Positions 33,760 through 44,831 of a stretch of DNA of 64,000 nucleotides are shown here, piece by piece. A program made the position numbers and the translations under genes. Origin of the DNA: Ashinkailepas kermadecensis (Eukaryota > Arthropoda > Thecostraca > Neolepadidae); assembly GCA_034440615.1 (NCBI GenBank), contig JAOTOM010004141.1, forward strand, positions 26,001-90,000, in the 5' to 3' direction. Position 1 is the stretch's first letter. Every line of letters starts with the position of its first letter. The notes under the pieces were generated by a model that saw only the letters and a list, made by a program, of their open reading frames with translations, had not been told where the DNA came from and made no database searches.

Positions 33760-36285
33760 TATGGGTGCGCTGCTGTCATGTGCTGGCTTATGCCCGATTC
33801 GTGACATGGTTTAAGGTCTCTTCCCGCTGAAGACCAGTGGGAAATGTATTTTGACTGCCAATCCTGGTTCGATCTACACTGACTTCAAGCTAAATACCTA
33901 AAAAGTCCCGTTCATTGTTTCCATGCAGGTCTCAAGCATCATGCAACAATTTCACAAGGACATATGGATGCGTCCATGCACGGGCCTTCAGGTGATCGGA
34001 TGGAGCGAGTTAGTTAATTTAAAGCTAGCAATGTCCGTGAATGCACTCAAAATACTAATGCTAATACCTTTACTAGGCTGCGATGGTGGTTGCTCCTTCA
34101 GCGCCACTCCGAGTCCAGCACATCGCATTCGCATACGCCCCATCGCTATAAAGTAAGTGCCGCGAGAGGAAAGTCCTTCACATACTGCATTCCCTAGCCT
34201 GAGCTTGTGATCTCACGTTGATAAAAACGACATTGTTCTTAAGGAAAAAGACGTGCCTACAGATTTTGGTTCGTTACTGGAAAGAAAACAACGTGTATTC
34301 GAAGCAATTCACTACTTTGCATCGTGCGCGCCGCCCGGCCCATACCCATTCGTAGTTACGGCGCGGGAGGGTGACGCATCGGGCACGTCATAAGGAAACC
34401 TGCGCAGAAAGGTGCGCAGAACCTTATGATTTTACCTCTGTATACGGCCCTGGTTTGGAGTCAATTTTACCAAAACTGGCTCACTTATTTGTATTCAAAA
34501 CAGGTTGTGATCAATGAGTCTCAGACGTCTTCACTGCTTCTTAAGAGGTACAAATGTGTACAAGTTATCTGTAGAGACAATAGTCAATTTACTTGCTCCT
34601 GAATAAATTTACACTGGCAGATCTAACTCACCGATTTGAAGAGGGCTGGGGCCATTTTCGGCGCCGGCGCAACCTTACCCCCAGTCGGGGCTATTAAAAT
34701 ACTAGGGTCCGCGGAGCCAAATTTTCAACACAGTGAAAATGGGTCGGGTTTTCGTCAGCTAATTAGATTATTTCCTTCTTAGTTACTAAGGGCATTGCGC
34801 ATTAACACGCGGAGGACGGCGTGATAGGCGGTGCGGACAATTACCTCCCTGACCGTACGGTAAAGACTCCTCGGTGCTCTTCGACAAGAGTAGGGTATGC
34901 CGCCACCCTGGCTAAACCAACCTCGTCACTTTCAAAATCCCCCCTCCATCCCACCCCCACCCAACTACAAAATATCTTGTGAAGGAATAAAGTAAAACTT
35001 AAACCATTTAAGAATTCGGGAGATGTCCCCCACCCAGTCTCCGCCTTCAGCACCAAAAACATCACGCACACTATGACTTAAAATTATCTTAACATAAATG
35101 TGCACTTGCCTTAGCTTTGCTCGCAAAACACATTTGGGCCAATGGGAGGAGAAATCCTTCCGCCGCTATTTTTACAGCCTTCCCTATTGGCTATATTTCC
35201 CCCGTTTGGCACTGAAATCTACATCGCATACATTCAAGAACCACGTGAGATGAGTTGCACCTGAGCTCTCGCAAACAAAAATGCTTGAACTCGAGAATTA
35301 AGCAACTGCCGCACCAAACGCCAGCCTGACTGGGAACGTGGGTCTCTAACCTCAGTGGTGTACCTAAGATTTGTGTCAGGGGAGGGGGAAACGTATTTGG
35401 AGTGTGCCCAGTCTCTTCCGACCCTTATTTTTATGTCACCGTATTTGGACCACCATTGTTCTAAAGGAACTCATTTTTTAAATTTAAATAATTGATCACA
35501 ACATATTTTTTTTGTGGATGGGGCCCAACATATACCACTATCGTTTATAAAACAACAGAATTCAACCCCTCCTGGCGTTCCAAAGTTGTTTTTCTCTGGC
35601 ATCTCTTGATAAATCAGCTCGCACTGCCAAGCCTATACCTATGCAGATCACTTTATAATATTTCCAATATCACGCATTACAGTCAATAACGTCCAGATGA
35701 CCATACGTCAATGTTTTTGCACGTGCACACCCTCCTCACGCGTTCGTCGCATTCGCCACACATCATGCCTCTCTGTGGTTTCTGCTATAACAATTGCGCT
35801 TTGATAATTGCTGCCATATCATGGTCTTGTTCTATACTAGACTTAATGTAATGCTCCGTATCGTGGTTCGATGGGATAATTCGATGAAATGAAGTCCAAG
35901 TCGTTCCTCTTCTTCCCATATTTCCTTGTGGAAAATTAATCTAGCTACCTCTCTGGACATTGATGTATGTACCTCACACTTTTGTTTAGATATGCCCACA
36001 GATAGTCAACCGAACCGAGACGCGCGCTGATTCGGTGTTCTTTTGAGGACACGTTGCGTTCTTTATTGATGTGGTTTAGGGGCTCAGGGCAACTTCTTAG
36101 TCCCCAATTGCGCTGTTCACAACCTGCGTATTTCTTTGCTTCTTTATTTTTGTGGACTCACATATTTTTGATGGACCGAAGGTTTTCGAAGGCCCCAATG
36201 TGTTCCGTTATGAGTCAGACGCAATGTTAATGCGGGCATCGAGGGGATCTCCAGAAAAGAAAGAAAACAGGTAGGTTGCTGATGC
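33760..36285. other. Spacer, nothing recognised
   Basis: No open frame with a recognisable domain. A CAGTGGTGTACCTAAGA sequence at 35355 resembles the 5' terminus of the local short DNA elements. Confidence 0.4.
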
Positions 36286-36286
36286 C

Positions 36287-36287
<1 letters not shown>

Positions 36288-36357
<70 letters not shown>
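36288..36357. repeat. (TA)n microsatellite
   Basis: About 34 uninterrupted TA units. Confidence 0.97.
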
Positions 36358-36359
<2 letters not shown>

Positions 36360-36722
36360 ATAGGCCATCATCAAGCATAAGAAATATCACTGGTAAATCC
36401 TTGAAATACCGTTTTCTTATCTATGATATGAGGAAAAAATACACGTTATCCAGAAAGGACCAGGGAGGCCAGCGCTACTTTAAGAAGCCCGGGCAGTGGC
36501 GGATACAGGGGGATCTGGAAACATGTGCTCCCTATGTAAGGTGGCGCCCCTCCGTCCGAGAAAAGGCTCCCTTTCGTGAAGGCTCCAGTGCATGTTTACC
36601 TCCACATTTTCAGCCAGACCCCCTCCCCTCCCCCCCTGAGAGAAGGAGCTGCCGGATTTTCTGAACCAAAGAAATAATGTGGAGAAAATCCGAGTACATT
36701 TTTATGGGGAGGAGGGGGTGCT

Positions 36723-37049
36723 TTAATGGTCTCCGTTGCGTTCTTGAGGATTCCTGTATTTATTTAGGGCCCGGCACATATTGTAAACCCGTGCCGTTTT
36801 TTTTCCCAGGCGCCGTGCATTTTGCAGTTTCCGGTAGGTTTTTGTGTTCCCGGTGATTTCGAGGACACCGATGGATTTACTTAGTCGCTGACGGGAATGT
36901 GTGGGGTCTTCTTTAAGAACACCGTGATGGATGCCTTCCACCATTTTTTCCTTGTATTTGTCCATAATCCCTTTTGGCACGCATCCGTTGCTCTTTATTG
37001 CAGCGAAGTCCACCAGCCGGCGGCGGATGAGCTCTGTCAGAGCCGACAT
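36723..37049 (-). CDS. Unrecognised 108-codon basic protein frame
   Basis: The frame starts MSALTELIRRRLVDFAAIKS and ends NPQERNGDH before a stop. It is basic with balanced amino-acid use, unlike the translated repeats around it. The start codon lies 45 bases from a perfect 15-bp hairpin (37094-37127). No domain recognised. It may be a small gene, one exon, or a relic of a mobile element whose end is the hairpin. Confidence 0.35.
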   Translation of the reverse strand: MSALTELIRRRLVDFAAIKSNGCVPKGIMDKYKEKMVEGIHHGVLKEDPTHSRQRLSKSIGVLEITGNTKTYRKLQNARRLGKKTARVYNMCRALNKYRNPQERNGDH

Positions 37050-37093
37050 TGAAAGATCCGGGGCGCTGTTCGCATCACGCTTATCGAAAGGCG

Positions 37094-37127
37094 CTTTTCA
37101 CATGCCCCATCAGGGGCATGTGAAAAG
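37094..37127. other. Perfect 15-bp hairpin
   Basis: Arms CTTTTCACATGCCCC and GGGGCATGTGAAAAG with a four-base loop ATCA. Confidence 0.9.
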
Positions 37128-37321
37128 ATGCCAAGGCAATTAATGTAGTTACTTATTTCATTTTCTAAGTTCGTGCGAAACTGAAGTTGTAGGAGGAATT
37201 ATTATCTTGGACATTCGTCGAATTATTGGCACCATTGTCGCATCACAGGCGATATTGGTGCATGTTCTTAGCTCATATCCGGCTCAACCAAGACAAGCAT
37301 GCAGTATTGCTTGGGTGCATC

Positions 37322-37520
37322 ATCTTTGTTACAAGAGCATAGGCGGAGGAACGTCTGAAAAAGTGGGAGGGCCAGGGTCAACAGCAGGGGCGCACCCAGG
37401 GATTTCGCAAAGTGCCATGGCTGAGCACTTTTGGATAGAGAACCAGATAATTTTAATAGTGAACACACAACATTCACCGCCAAGGGGATGGGGCAGGCCC
37501 CCTGGACGCGCCTATGGCTA
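37322..37520. mobile_element. Nested short inverted-repeat DNA elements
   Basis: An outer pair ATAGGCGGAGGAAC and CGCGCCTATGG, and an inner pair CAGGGGCGCACCCAGGG and CCCCCTGGACGCGCC. A related inverted piece (AAGTGGGAGGGCC ... TTCCTACGCCTATG) is at 40868-40964. They look like short non-autonomous DNA transposons. Target duplications are not clear. Confidence 0.45.
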
Positions 37521-38059
37521 ACAGCAACATGTGGTACTGAAAAAGAACTATCATCGCAGCATAAGTACTTTTAAATTCACACTTCACTCTGAACTTCGAA
37601 CTCTATTCACGACTGATGGATTCTTTTGTAATAATAGGTTCATCTTCCTTATGCCAGTGAAACCATTAGTACCCATTGCTGTTCAAACAAAATTTCTTCA
37701 ACTTCCGCTATGTGTGTAGGGGGGGGGGGGGTGCAAGCTTATTACAGCCTCAATAATGAGTATGTGGTGTGCTCTAGTTTTCGCGATATAGTACTGTACG
37801 TCTCTATGATGTCCTCCGTTGTAAATGTCACCGATGTTGGTAAGGAGAGAGAATAAGCAAGAACGTAGCTTACTTGCTGTCCTAGGCAAAAGAAGTCTCA
37901 TGATTGATGTTGGAAAGGATGAGAAACAGAAAAGACGGGTGATCGCTGGTTGAAAATTCTTTGATCAGGTGTGTGGCAGACCAAGATTGGCAGGCTAACA
38001 GAATTGTATGGTGTTCGTGTGTTTTGTTTTAACAAATGTGTATGGTTTTTAAGGCACTG

Positions 38060-40035
38060 CCGCTTCTTGCCAGAGTCTGTACGCTTTGGAGGGCCAGGTG
38101 CATTTTCGTCCTCCAGTTGTGCTCTTGGGATCCCTCGGTGGTTATTTGGGGTTCCTCGCTCACATTTGTGGGACCCCGGCACGATATTGGGGGCTCCGGT
38201 ATAATTTCTCGGGTTCTCGTCGCGACTTTTCGGGCCCAGGCGCGTGGTTCCGGGGGGATCCGACGCTAGTCTTCTGGGCTCGACACAATTTTGTTGACTT
38301 CTGAATTATGTAAAGCCCGAGCCACGGCCTGATTTTTTCGGACCCCGCGACATTTATTTTTGTGTCCCGCGGCGATTTTTCGAGCTCCGGTACGTTTTTC
38401 GGTGCCGTATGGGATTTGTTAAGGCATCTGGTGGTGTGTTTGATCTAAGGAGCGATTTTCCTGGCTCTGACATTTATTTTTCGGAATCTATATTTTGAAG
38501 GGCTCCGGCTTGATCCTTGTCGGGTTTCGATACGATTTTGGGGCCACGCTGTGCTTAGCTGGGACCACCGACGCCATTGCTTGGAGAGCCCAAAGGGGAA
38601 TTTTTGATGCCCCGACCAGGATTTATGGGACTACTGACAGGAATTTTGGGTCCAAAGCGCGATATTTTGGGGGCTTGGCGCTAGTTCGAGGAGCGTGTGG
38701 TATGTACATATCTTGGCCCTAGTGCGAATTTGGTGTTCCCCGGCGCAAATTTTCGGGTACGGTGCAAGCTTTTTGGTGCCCGTTGCATTTATTTACAACC
38801 CCTAATTCTGGGGGCCCCGACGCAAATTTATGAGGCCCCAGAACCATTTTTGGTGACCCCGACGCGATTTTTTGGTTCTTGGAAGTCCACCTCTTCAGGA
38901 GTTGGGGGGCATTTGCCATTCGTATGCCACTGCGGCTGCTCAACGAGTTTTTTTTTCAGCCGATGGCACCCTTAAGAGTGGAAAGGCCCTTTGGAGAACT
39001 TTCTTTCGGGGTCTGTTCTGAATTTTCCATTGCTCGGGTCGACTCGATGGAGTCATTTTGTGGTTTTTGGCGGTCGACTTGTATTTTTTGTAAGCGTCTT
39101 GCGCGATATTTTTTGGGCCCCCGTACGATTCCTCGGTCTCCCGGTGCATTTTTTCGGTGCTCCAAGGCGCTTCTTTTCCGGGGCCAGACGCGTTTTTGGG
39201 GTCTGACGCAATTTTTGTGGCCGTAGAGTAGCATTCCGGGTAGGCATTTATTTTTGGGAAGCTAGCTGCGACTTGTGGGGCTCCGGTTGGATTTTGTGGG
39301 CCCCTAATGTGATTTCTAAGGGCAGCGGCGCGACGTTTTTGGGTCTAAGTGCGATTTTTAACCATGTCTTCATTTGTTGGGATGCCTATCGCGAGTTTTA
39401 GTGGCCTCGACACGACTTTGGGGGCCCAACACGTTCTGGTTCCTTTTGGATCGACCGCTAGGAGCCCAGTGATTTTCCATGTCCAGACTGTTTTTCGTTG
39501 CCCCGGCTTCATTTATTGAGTGTTCCCGATGTGACTTTTGGGGCCCCGGTGCGACCTGTCAAACCCCTAGCGTGATTTTCAGGGGCCCGGGAGCGACGTT
39601 TTGGTACCTTCGGGCTCAGCGTGATTTTCAGTGGCTCCGGACCAACGTTTTGAGTCCCCGTTGAGATTTTCAAGAACCACGGCACGACTTTTTTCGGCGC
39701 CAGCGTGATTTTCTGGGCCCCGGCGCTAACTTTTGAGCCCCCAGCGTGATTTTCGGGGGCCCAGACAGTCTTTCTGCGGCTCCCATCGTGATTTTCAAGG
39801 ACCACGGCACGACATTTTCTGCTCCCAGCACGGTTTTCAGGGGCCCGGTCAAAATTGTGGTGCCCCCAGCGCGATTAGCAGGGGCCCCGGCCAGACCTTT
39901 TGGGACCCAGCGTGATGTTGAGGGCCCGGCCAGTCTTTTTCGGGCCTAGCGTCATTTTCGGGGGTCCCGAAAAAACATTTTGGCCCCCAGCGTGATTTAC
40001 AGGGGCACGGTCCGACCTTTTAAGGCCTTAGTTTT
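38060..40035. repeat. 30-bp-periodic array, copy 2 (inverted)
   Basis: The reverse-complement style of 25126-26105: CGTGATTTTCAGGGGCCC, CGACGCGATTTTTTGG and similar every ~30 bases, with an internal CACTGCGGCTGCTCAACGAG at 38929 that mirrors the end of copy 1. It closes with a perfect 17-bp hairpin at 40042-40079. Confidence 0.7.
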
Positions 40036-40041
40036 TAAGGC

Positions 40042-40079
40042 CTCTCGTGGTGCGACCTGACAAGGTCGCACCACGAGAG
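40042..40079. other. Perfect 17-bp hairpin closing the periodic array
   Basis: Arms CTCTCGTGGTGCGACCT and AGGTCGCACCACGAGAG around a GACA loop, followed immediately by CCTAAT. A terminal hairpin near CTRR-T is reminiscent of Helitron 3' ends, but the usual spacer of about ten bases is missing. Confidence 0.85.
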
Positions 40080-41211
40080 CCTAATCCGCTCGGGGATTCT
40101 AAGATTATGACAGGCGTTCTCGCACTTGAAGTTGATATAATAGGTTGTGAATCTCATTATTGTATCTATGCTCCCATAATAAATGATGAAAATAAGTATT
40201 TTACTATGTTGAATACCAGCACCGATAATGCCCAGGCATCTCACTGAAGAGGTTGGATATTTGTGTGCTGTGCCAAACTGTGAAAATCCATTGAAATGTG
40301 CAAATTTTAACGTTCTATTTCATACTACAGTCACGCAATGTATGTATCGTGGCAGTAATTTTATGCTTCAATGATCGAAATACATGTAAGTGTTGAAGTG
40401 TATGGCAGCGAGGAGTAAGGCATATATAATACATGGCTATGTAATATCAAGGCAAGGAACTTGCACTTGCAAATTGTACGTCTTACCTTGATTGTGTTAC
40501 GTTACTGCCTTCAGCCTATATAATTTTCTACTGTAGGCAATATTAATGAAATCGATGTTAAATATGCTAACAGTAAAAAAAACACAGTGAAACTCTAGTA
40601 TGAATGTATTGTGGTGCTAGTTGGCACATCATCTGCTTTAAAGTCTTTTCATAACATAATATAAGGTGTGAATATCCGTATATCTGTTGCATTACATCAA
40701 CTCCTGAATTAGTTGTGTTGTTGTAAGATCATGTCCAAGTGTGTATGACTTAAAAAGTGAAGTGCTACCATGTGATATGTGCAACTTGTACTTAGTAATG
40801 GATTGCAGGAACTTTTTCACATAGTCAAATGTGTGCATGCTGCCTTTTATTAAATTTAAATGTCTCAAAAGTGGGAGGGCCAGCTACCATTGTTGGCCCC
40901 CCCACTTTGAAAAGTGGGAGGGTCATGGCCCCCCTGCCCCCACCCCCTGTTCCTACGCCTATGTACAAGAGTATATCCAAGGAACGTTTTTGGGGCCTGG
41001 TGTCTCCTGGCTTACCTAAAGTGATTCAACGTTTATTCGAAGGTAAAAATATATAACACCTACCCGGTTCTTGAATGTCATGTTTATGTCAAACATACCC
41101 AAACCTTACCCCAAAAGACGTATTGAGGTATGCAAATATATCAAATCAATGGCACTTTAACATTGATATGGAATTTGATACCGATATTTTTGGGTATGAA
41201 GTTTTTCATAT

Positions 41212-41214
<3 letters not shown>
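40080..41214. other. AT-rich spacer, nothing recognised
   Basis: No gene. Holds the inverted short-element piece at 40868-40964. Confidence 0.4.

Positions 41215-41275
<61 letters not shown>
41215..41275. repeat. (AT)n microsatellite, left of a DNA element
   Basis: About 30 AT units ending at the element terminus CAGTGGCGCAACC. Confidence 0.95.
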
Positions 41276-41278
<3 letters not shown>

Positions 41279-41677
41279 TGGCGCAACCAGGATTTCAGTT
41301 CGGGGGGGGGCCAGGGTTGGAGAGCGGGCCCCTCGCAGGCGGGCCCCCCCTCATGTTTTTAAAAAGTCTGCGGAAAACATGCACTTACTTTTGAGCGGGC
41401 CCCTATGTTTGTAAAACTTCGCAGAAATAAAAGCACTTTTCCTTTATCAGGGGCCCCGGTTCGAGGCGGGCCCTGGTTAAAACGGGCCCCCAGATTTTCA
41501 GTTGGTTCAAAGGGCCCCTGATTCGAGCCACAGATCCGCTTCGCGGGCCCCTAGCCAGGGCTCTGAGTAGGGTGGCCCACTCCGAGCCAGGGGCCCGCAA
41601 GCGGGCCCCTGGCTCGGAGCGGGCCCTCAACAAATTTCGTGGGGGCCATGGCCCTTGCCCCCCTGGTTGCGCTACTG
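41276..41677. mobile_element. Short DNA transposon with 16-bp inverted ends
   Basis: Left end CAGTGGCGCAACCAGG and right end CCTGGTTGCGCTACTG are inverted copies with one mismatch. The 402-bp interior is GC-rich, dominated by GGGCCCC blocks and without coding capacity. It sits inside an (AT)n tract, with AT repeats on both sides. Another copy of the terminus (CAGTGGCGCAACCATGC) starts at 41773, just beyond the right AT tract. Confidence 0.8.

Positions 41678-41747
<70 letters not shown>
41678..41747. repeat. (TA)n microsatellite, right of the DNA element
   Basis: About 33 TA units directly adjoining the right terminus of the element. Confidence 0.95.
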
Positions 41748-41751
<4 letters not shown>

Positions 41752-41939
41752 TCACACCGAATATTCACATCAGTGGCGCAACCATGCTTTTCTTTCGGGG
41801 GTGGGTATCGACAAAGAAATGCCATGAAACGGAGAACGCTCTGAATCTATGCTGTATTTTGTTATTAAGGATAGGCTGGCACTGGCACGGCAGTGGCACC
41901 GCAAATTCTGATATGGCACATAATAAATTTGACGCAGAC

Positions 41940-42249
41940 ATGACACATGAAATGCACGGGTGCCATTTTGCGGCTTGTCGTGCCGTGCCACCGTGCCAAC
42001 AAGCTGCAATTCGACTCGACACGATGCGGGAACGGGAGAACATTCTCGTCCCACGGATGGACTTCGCCCCCGGCTGCTGGGCCCAAGGTGACGAAAATCA
42101 AAGCTGGACCGACATCCCCCTGCACACTTCCCACGGCAGCGAGTCGGACGGCGCCCGCAATGTCTGCCGCCGTACCTGTGCCGGAGACTGTACTTCGCGT
42201 GCATGCGCGCGCATCCTGTGTTTGTTGGAGAGGGGAAGGGGAGGGGAAG
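41940..42249 (+). promoter_or_regulatory. CpG-rich leader or promoter region
   Basis: A GC- and CpG-rich block in otherwise AT-rich DNA, immediately upstream of a well-placed start codon (GGGGAAGATGG). No TATA box was seen. Inferred 5' leader of the candidate gene at 42250. Confidence 0.35.
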
Positions 42250-42341
42250 ATGGCAAGCGTGGGACGGCGCTATCCGCGAATGCCGCAGTTGAGCTTTGGA
42301 GGAGGCTGTGAGCGCTTGATACCGGACTGGGGTTCCAACTG
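42250..42341 (+). CDS. Candidate first coding exon, unknown protein
   Basis: Starts at an ATG with good context (GAAGATGG) and reads MASVGRRYPRMPQLSFGGGC then ERLIPDWGSN, ending at a strong donor AACTG-GTGAGT with two bases left over. The exon at 42540 takes exactly one base, so the junction codon becomes TGC and the frame stays open. The product would be a 79-residue protein. I do not recognise it. Confidence 0.4.
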
Positions 42342-42539
42342 GTGAGTGTTTTTTTCCGATGTAGTTTTGGCGAATTGTTAGATTGATCGATAGGTGGGAG
42401 AAGCCCCTCTTTTGGCTTATAATGAAGTGTGACTTAGTATCTTGCATGTTCACATCAAATCGTACGTTAAATTGGTCACGTGTCGTTGAGGCGGGGCCGG
42501 TACGTTCGCACTGGCGTGTTGCTGTTCTCTTGTCCGCAG

Positions 42540-42687
42540 CGATTTGTGTGTATACGACCGTGGTGTGGACATTATCTTGCAAACAGTATCCAGACCTCGT
42601 TTAAGCGGTACTGGTACTGTTTTCCCGTTTGATATGTCTTCAAAATCAGTCTTAAAGACAAAAGATCATTTACGGGCCATCGATTAA
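42540..42687 (+). CDS. Candidate last coding exon, unknown protein
   Basis: The acceptor TTCTCTTGTCCGCAG is excellent. After one base the frame reads DLCVYDRGVDIILQTVSRPR and continues for 48 residues to TAA at 42685-42687. Together with 42250-42341 this forms a short two-exon gene with a 198-base intron. No domain recognised, and no AATAAA was checked beyond the neighbouring mariner at 42811. Confidence 0.4.
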
Positions 42688-42903
42688 AATGCTAGTTCCC
42701 CAGACTTGATGTTAAAGGTTTTTATCAACAAGCCCTTGTATTTGGGAGTCTTGCGGAACCTTGGTAACCTGAACTTCAACGGTGAGCATATTATATTATG
42801 TATCAGTATATACGAGGTCTGTCTAAAATGTATCCGACCTTTGGCCGGAAAAAATATATTACGTACCTGACGGGATTGGGACCCTAATCCCCTTCAAAGT
42901 AGG

Positions 42904-43487
42904 GTAAATATCAAGATCAAGGTAAAATGTGTTTTTTTGGATTTTTTTGTTCGTAATTTTATGCTTTCTGACATGATGAAGCTGATGCAGTCACTCATTT
43001 TCACAGCAAATGATTACTTTTAAGTCATATACCCTAGGGGTAAATATCAAGATCAAGGTAAAATGTGATTTTTTTTTTTTTTTTTTTTTGTAATTGTATG
43101 CTTTCTGACATGATGAAGACGATGCGGTCACTCATTTTCAGCATAATATATAAAATGTATCAGCATAATATGATATGCATAGCATATCATATTAGCAACA
43201 TAGCATAACATGTTAGATAATATCTAATCTAGCCTAACATAACCTAGCCTAACATAACATAACAAAACAAAACATAACCTAACCTAACCTAACCGGAAAA
43301 CCAGTATACGCAATATGCTATATTTGTAGTGAAGATTTTGCTAGTGTATTTCTTTGCCAACTGAAAAGTAATCATTTGCAGAGAAAATGAGTAGTCGCAT
43401 CATCATTTCCACGTTCAAATACCCCATATGAAAATTAAAAAATCCAAAAAGTCACATTTTGCCTTGATCTTGATATATACCGAAAGT
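42904..43487. mobile_element. Nested inverted-repeat element in the mariner
   Basis: Inserted with an 8-bp duplication AAAGTAGG on each side. Ends GGTAAATATCAAGATCAAGG and, inverted, CCTTGATCTTGATATATACC (two mismatches). The left end motif is repeated internally at 43032. Contains a run of T, AACCTAACC runs at 43200-43290 and ATTTGCAGAGAAAATGAGTA, shared with the AT-rich repeats at 20-23 kb and 29 kb. No coding frame. The 8-bp duplication suggests hAT-like or another 8-bp superfamily. Confidence 0.7.
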
Positions 43488-43747
43488 AGGCCCCTTGCGC
43501 CTGCACACACTTAGCCCACCGATCCTTCCACTGCCGAAAACACTTCTGGAAGGCTTCTATTGGAATGGTGTTCATCTCCGCCGTCGCGTTTTGCATTATC
43601 TCTACTGTCAAAGCGGGATCCTTTCAATGGCGTCTTCAATTTCGGAAACAACCAGAAGTCGCAAGGAGCCATGTCTGGAGAGCAGGGAGGTTGGTTAACG
43701 ACTGGAATTCCATGTTTGGACAAGACATTTTGGATCAGGTGCGATGA

Positions 43748-44746
43748 ATGAGCTGGAGCATTGTCATGATGCAACTGCCAGTTTTTCGCCGTCCAGAGGT
43801 CTCGTCTTTTGCGCCGAACTGCATCACGGAGTCGTTTGAGAACAACCGATTCAAAAATGGCCGCACATCGGTGGAGAGTGACGAGCGTTCTGGGAGGCCA
43901 CAAACCGCTCTGAATGCAGCTGTTGTTGCGAGGGTGGAAAATCTGGTAATGGGAGATCGGCGTTTGACCGTACGAGAGATTGCCGAAGAGGTTGGGATCA
44001 GTAAAGATTCTGCACATGCAATTTTGCGTGATGATTTGAACATGCGCAGAGTGGCTGCGAAATTTGTGCCCAAGCTGCTGTCGGCGGAACAGAAAGAACA
44101 CCGTCTTCAGGTTGCACAGGACATGCTGGACACTGCCAACACTGATCCTGAGTTTCTGAACACCGTGATAACTGGAGATGAGTCATGGGTGTACGGGTAC
44201 GACCCGGAAACAAAAGCACAGTCGTCGCAATGGAAGCATCCCGCGTCCACTAGGCCGAAAAAAGCGCGACAGGTGCGAAGCAAAACCAAGGTGATGCTAA
44301 CTGTTTTTTTTTATATCCGTGGAATTGTGCATCACGAATACGCACCGGAAGGACAAACATTGACAAAAGAATACTATCAACAAGTTCTCAAACGACTCCG
44401 TGATGCAGTTCGGCGCAAAAGACGAGACCTCTGGACGGCGAAAAACTGGCAGTTGCATCATGACAATGCTCCAGCTCATTCATCGCACCTGATCCAAAAT
44501 GTCTTGTCCAAACATGGAATTCCAGTCGTTAACCAACCTCCCTGCTCTCCAGACATGGCTCCTTGCGACTTCTGGTTGTTTCCGAAATTGAAGTCGCCAT
44601 TGAAAGGATCCCGCTTTGACAGTAGAGATAATGCAAAACGCGACGGCGGAGATGAACACCATTCCAATAGAAGCCTTCCAGAAGTGTTTTCGGCAGTGGA
44701 AGGATCGGTGGGCTTAGTGTGTGCAGGCGCAAGGGGCCTACTTTGA
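43748..44746 (+). pseudogene. Mariner transposase, DD34D motifs kept, both ends damaged
   Basis: A 332-codon frame. From residue 33 on it is mariner-like: RFKNGRTSVESDERSGRP, then ITGDESWVYGYDP (D144), HHDNAPAH (D239) and CDFWLFPKLK (D274), giving the exact 34-residue DD34D spacing. Residues 1-32 come from antisense transposase sequence brought in by the inverted duplication, so about 50 residues of the first DNA-binding helix-turn-helix are lost. Near residue 289 a one-base frameshift diverts the C-terminus. The normal frame continues beside it (EAFQKCFRQWKDRWA) but meets a TAG. The product should be inactive. Confidence 0.9.
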
Positions 44747-44831
44747 AGTGGATTAGGGTCCCAATCCCGTCAGGTACGTAATATATTTTTTCCGGCCAAA
44801 GGTCGGATACATTTTAGACAGACCTCGTATA

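Larger units (their letters stand above)
42811..44829 (+). mobile_element. Rearranged mariner with long inverted repeats
   Basis: Ends TACGAGGTCTGTCTAAAATG and its exact complement, with TA on both sides (42809-42810 and 44830-44831). Homology between the two ends does not stop at normal terminal repeats. The left arm up to 43843, minus a nested insertion, is an inverted copy of the right 446 bases (44384-44829), including the 3' part of the transposase gene. The normal left end and the N-terminal coding region have been replaced. Confidence 0.9.

Noticed and set aside
41770..42582. 270-codon minus-strand open frame
   Set aside because: Runs through a mariner-side spacer and a short-element terminus, has random-like composition and no domain. 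The opposite strand has better splice and start signals.
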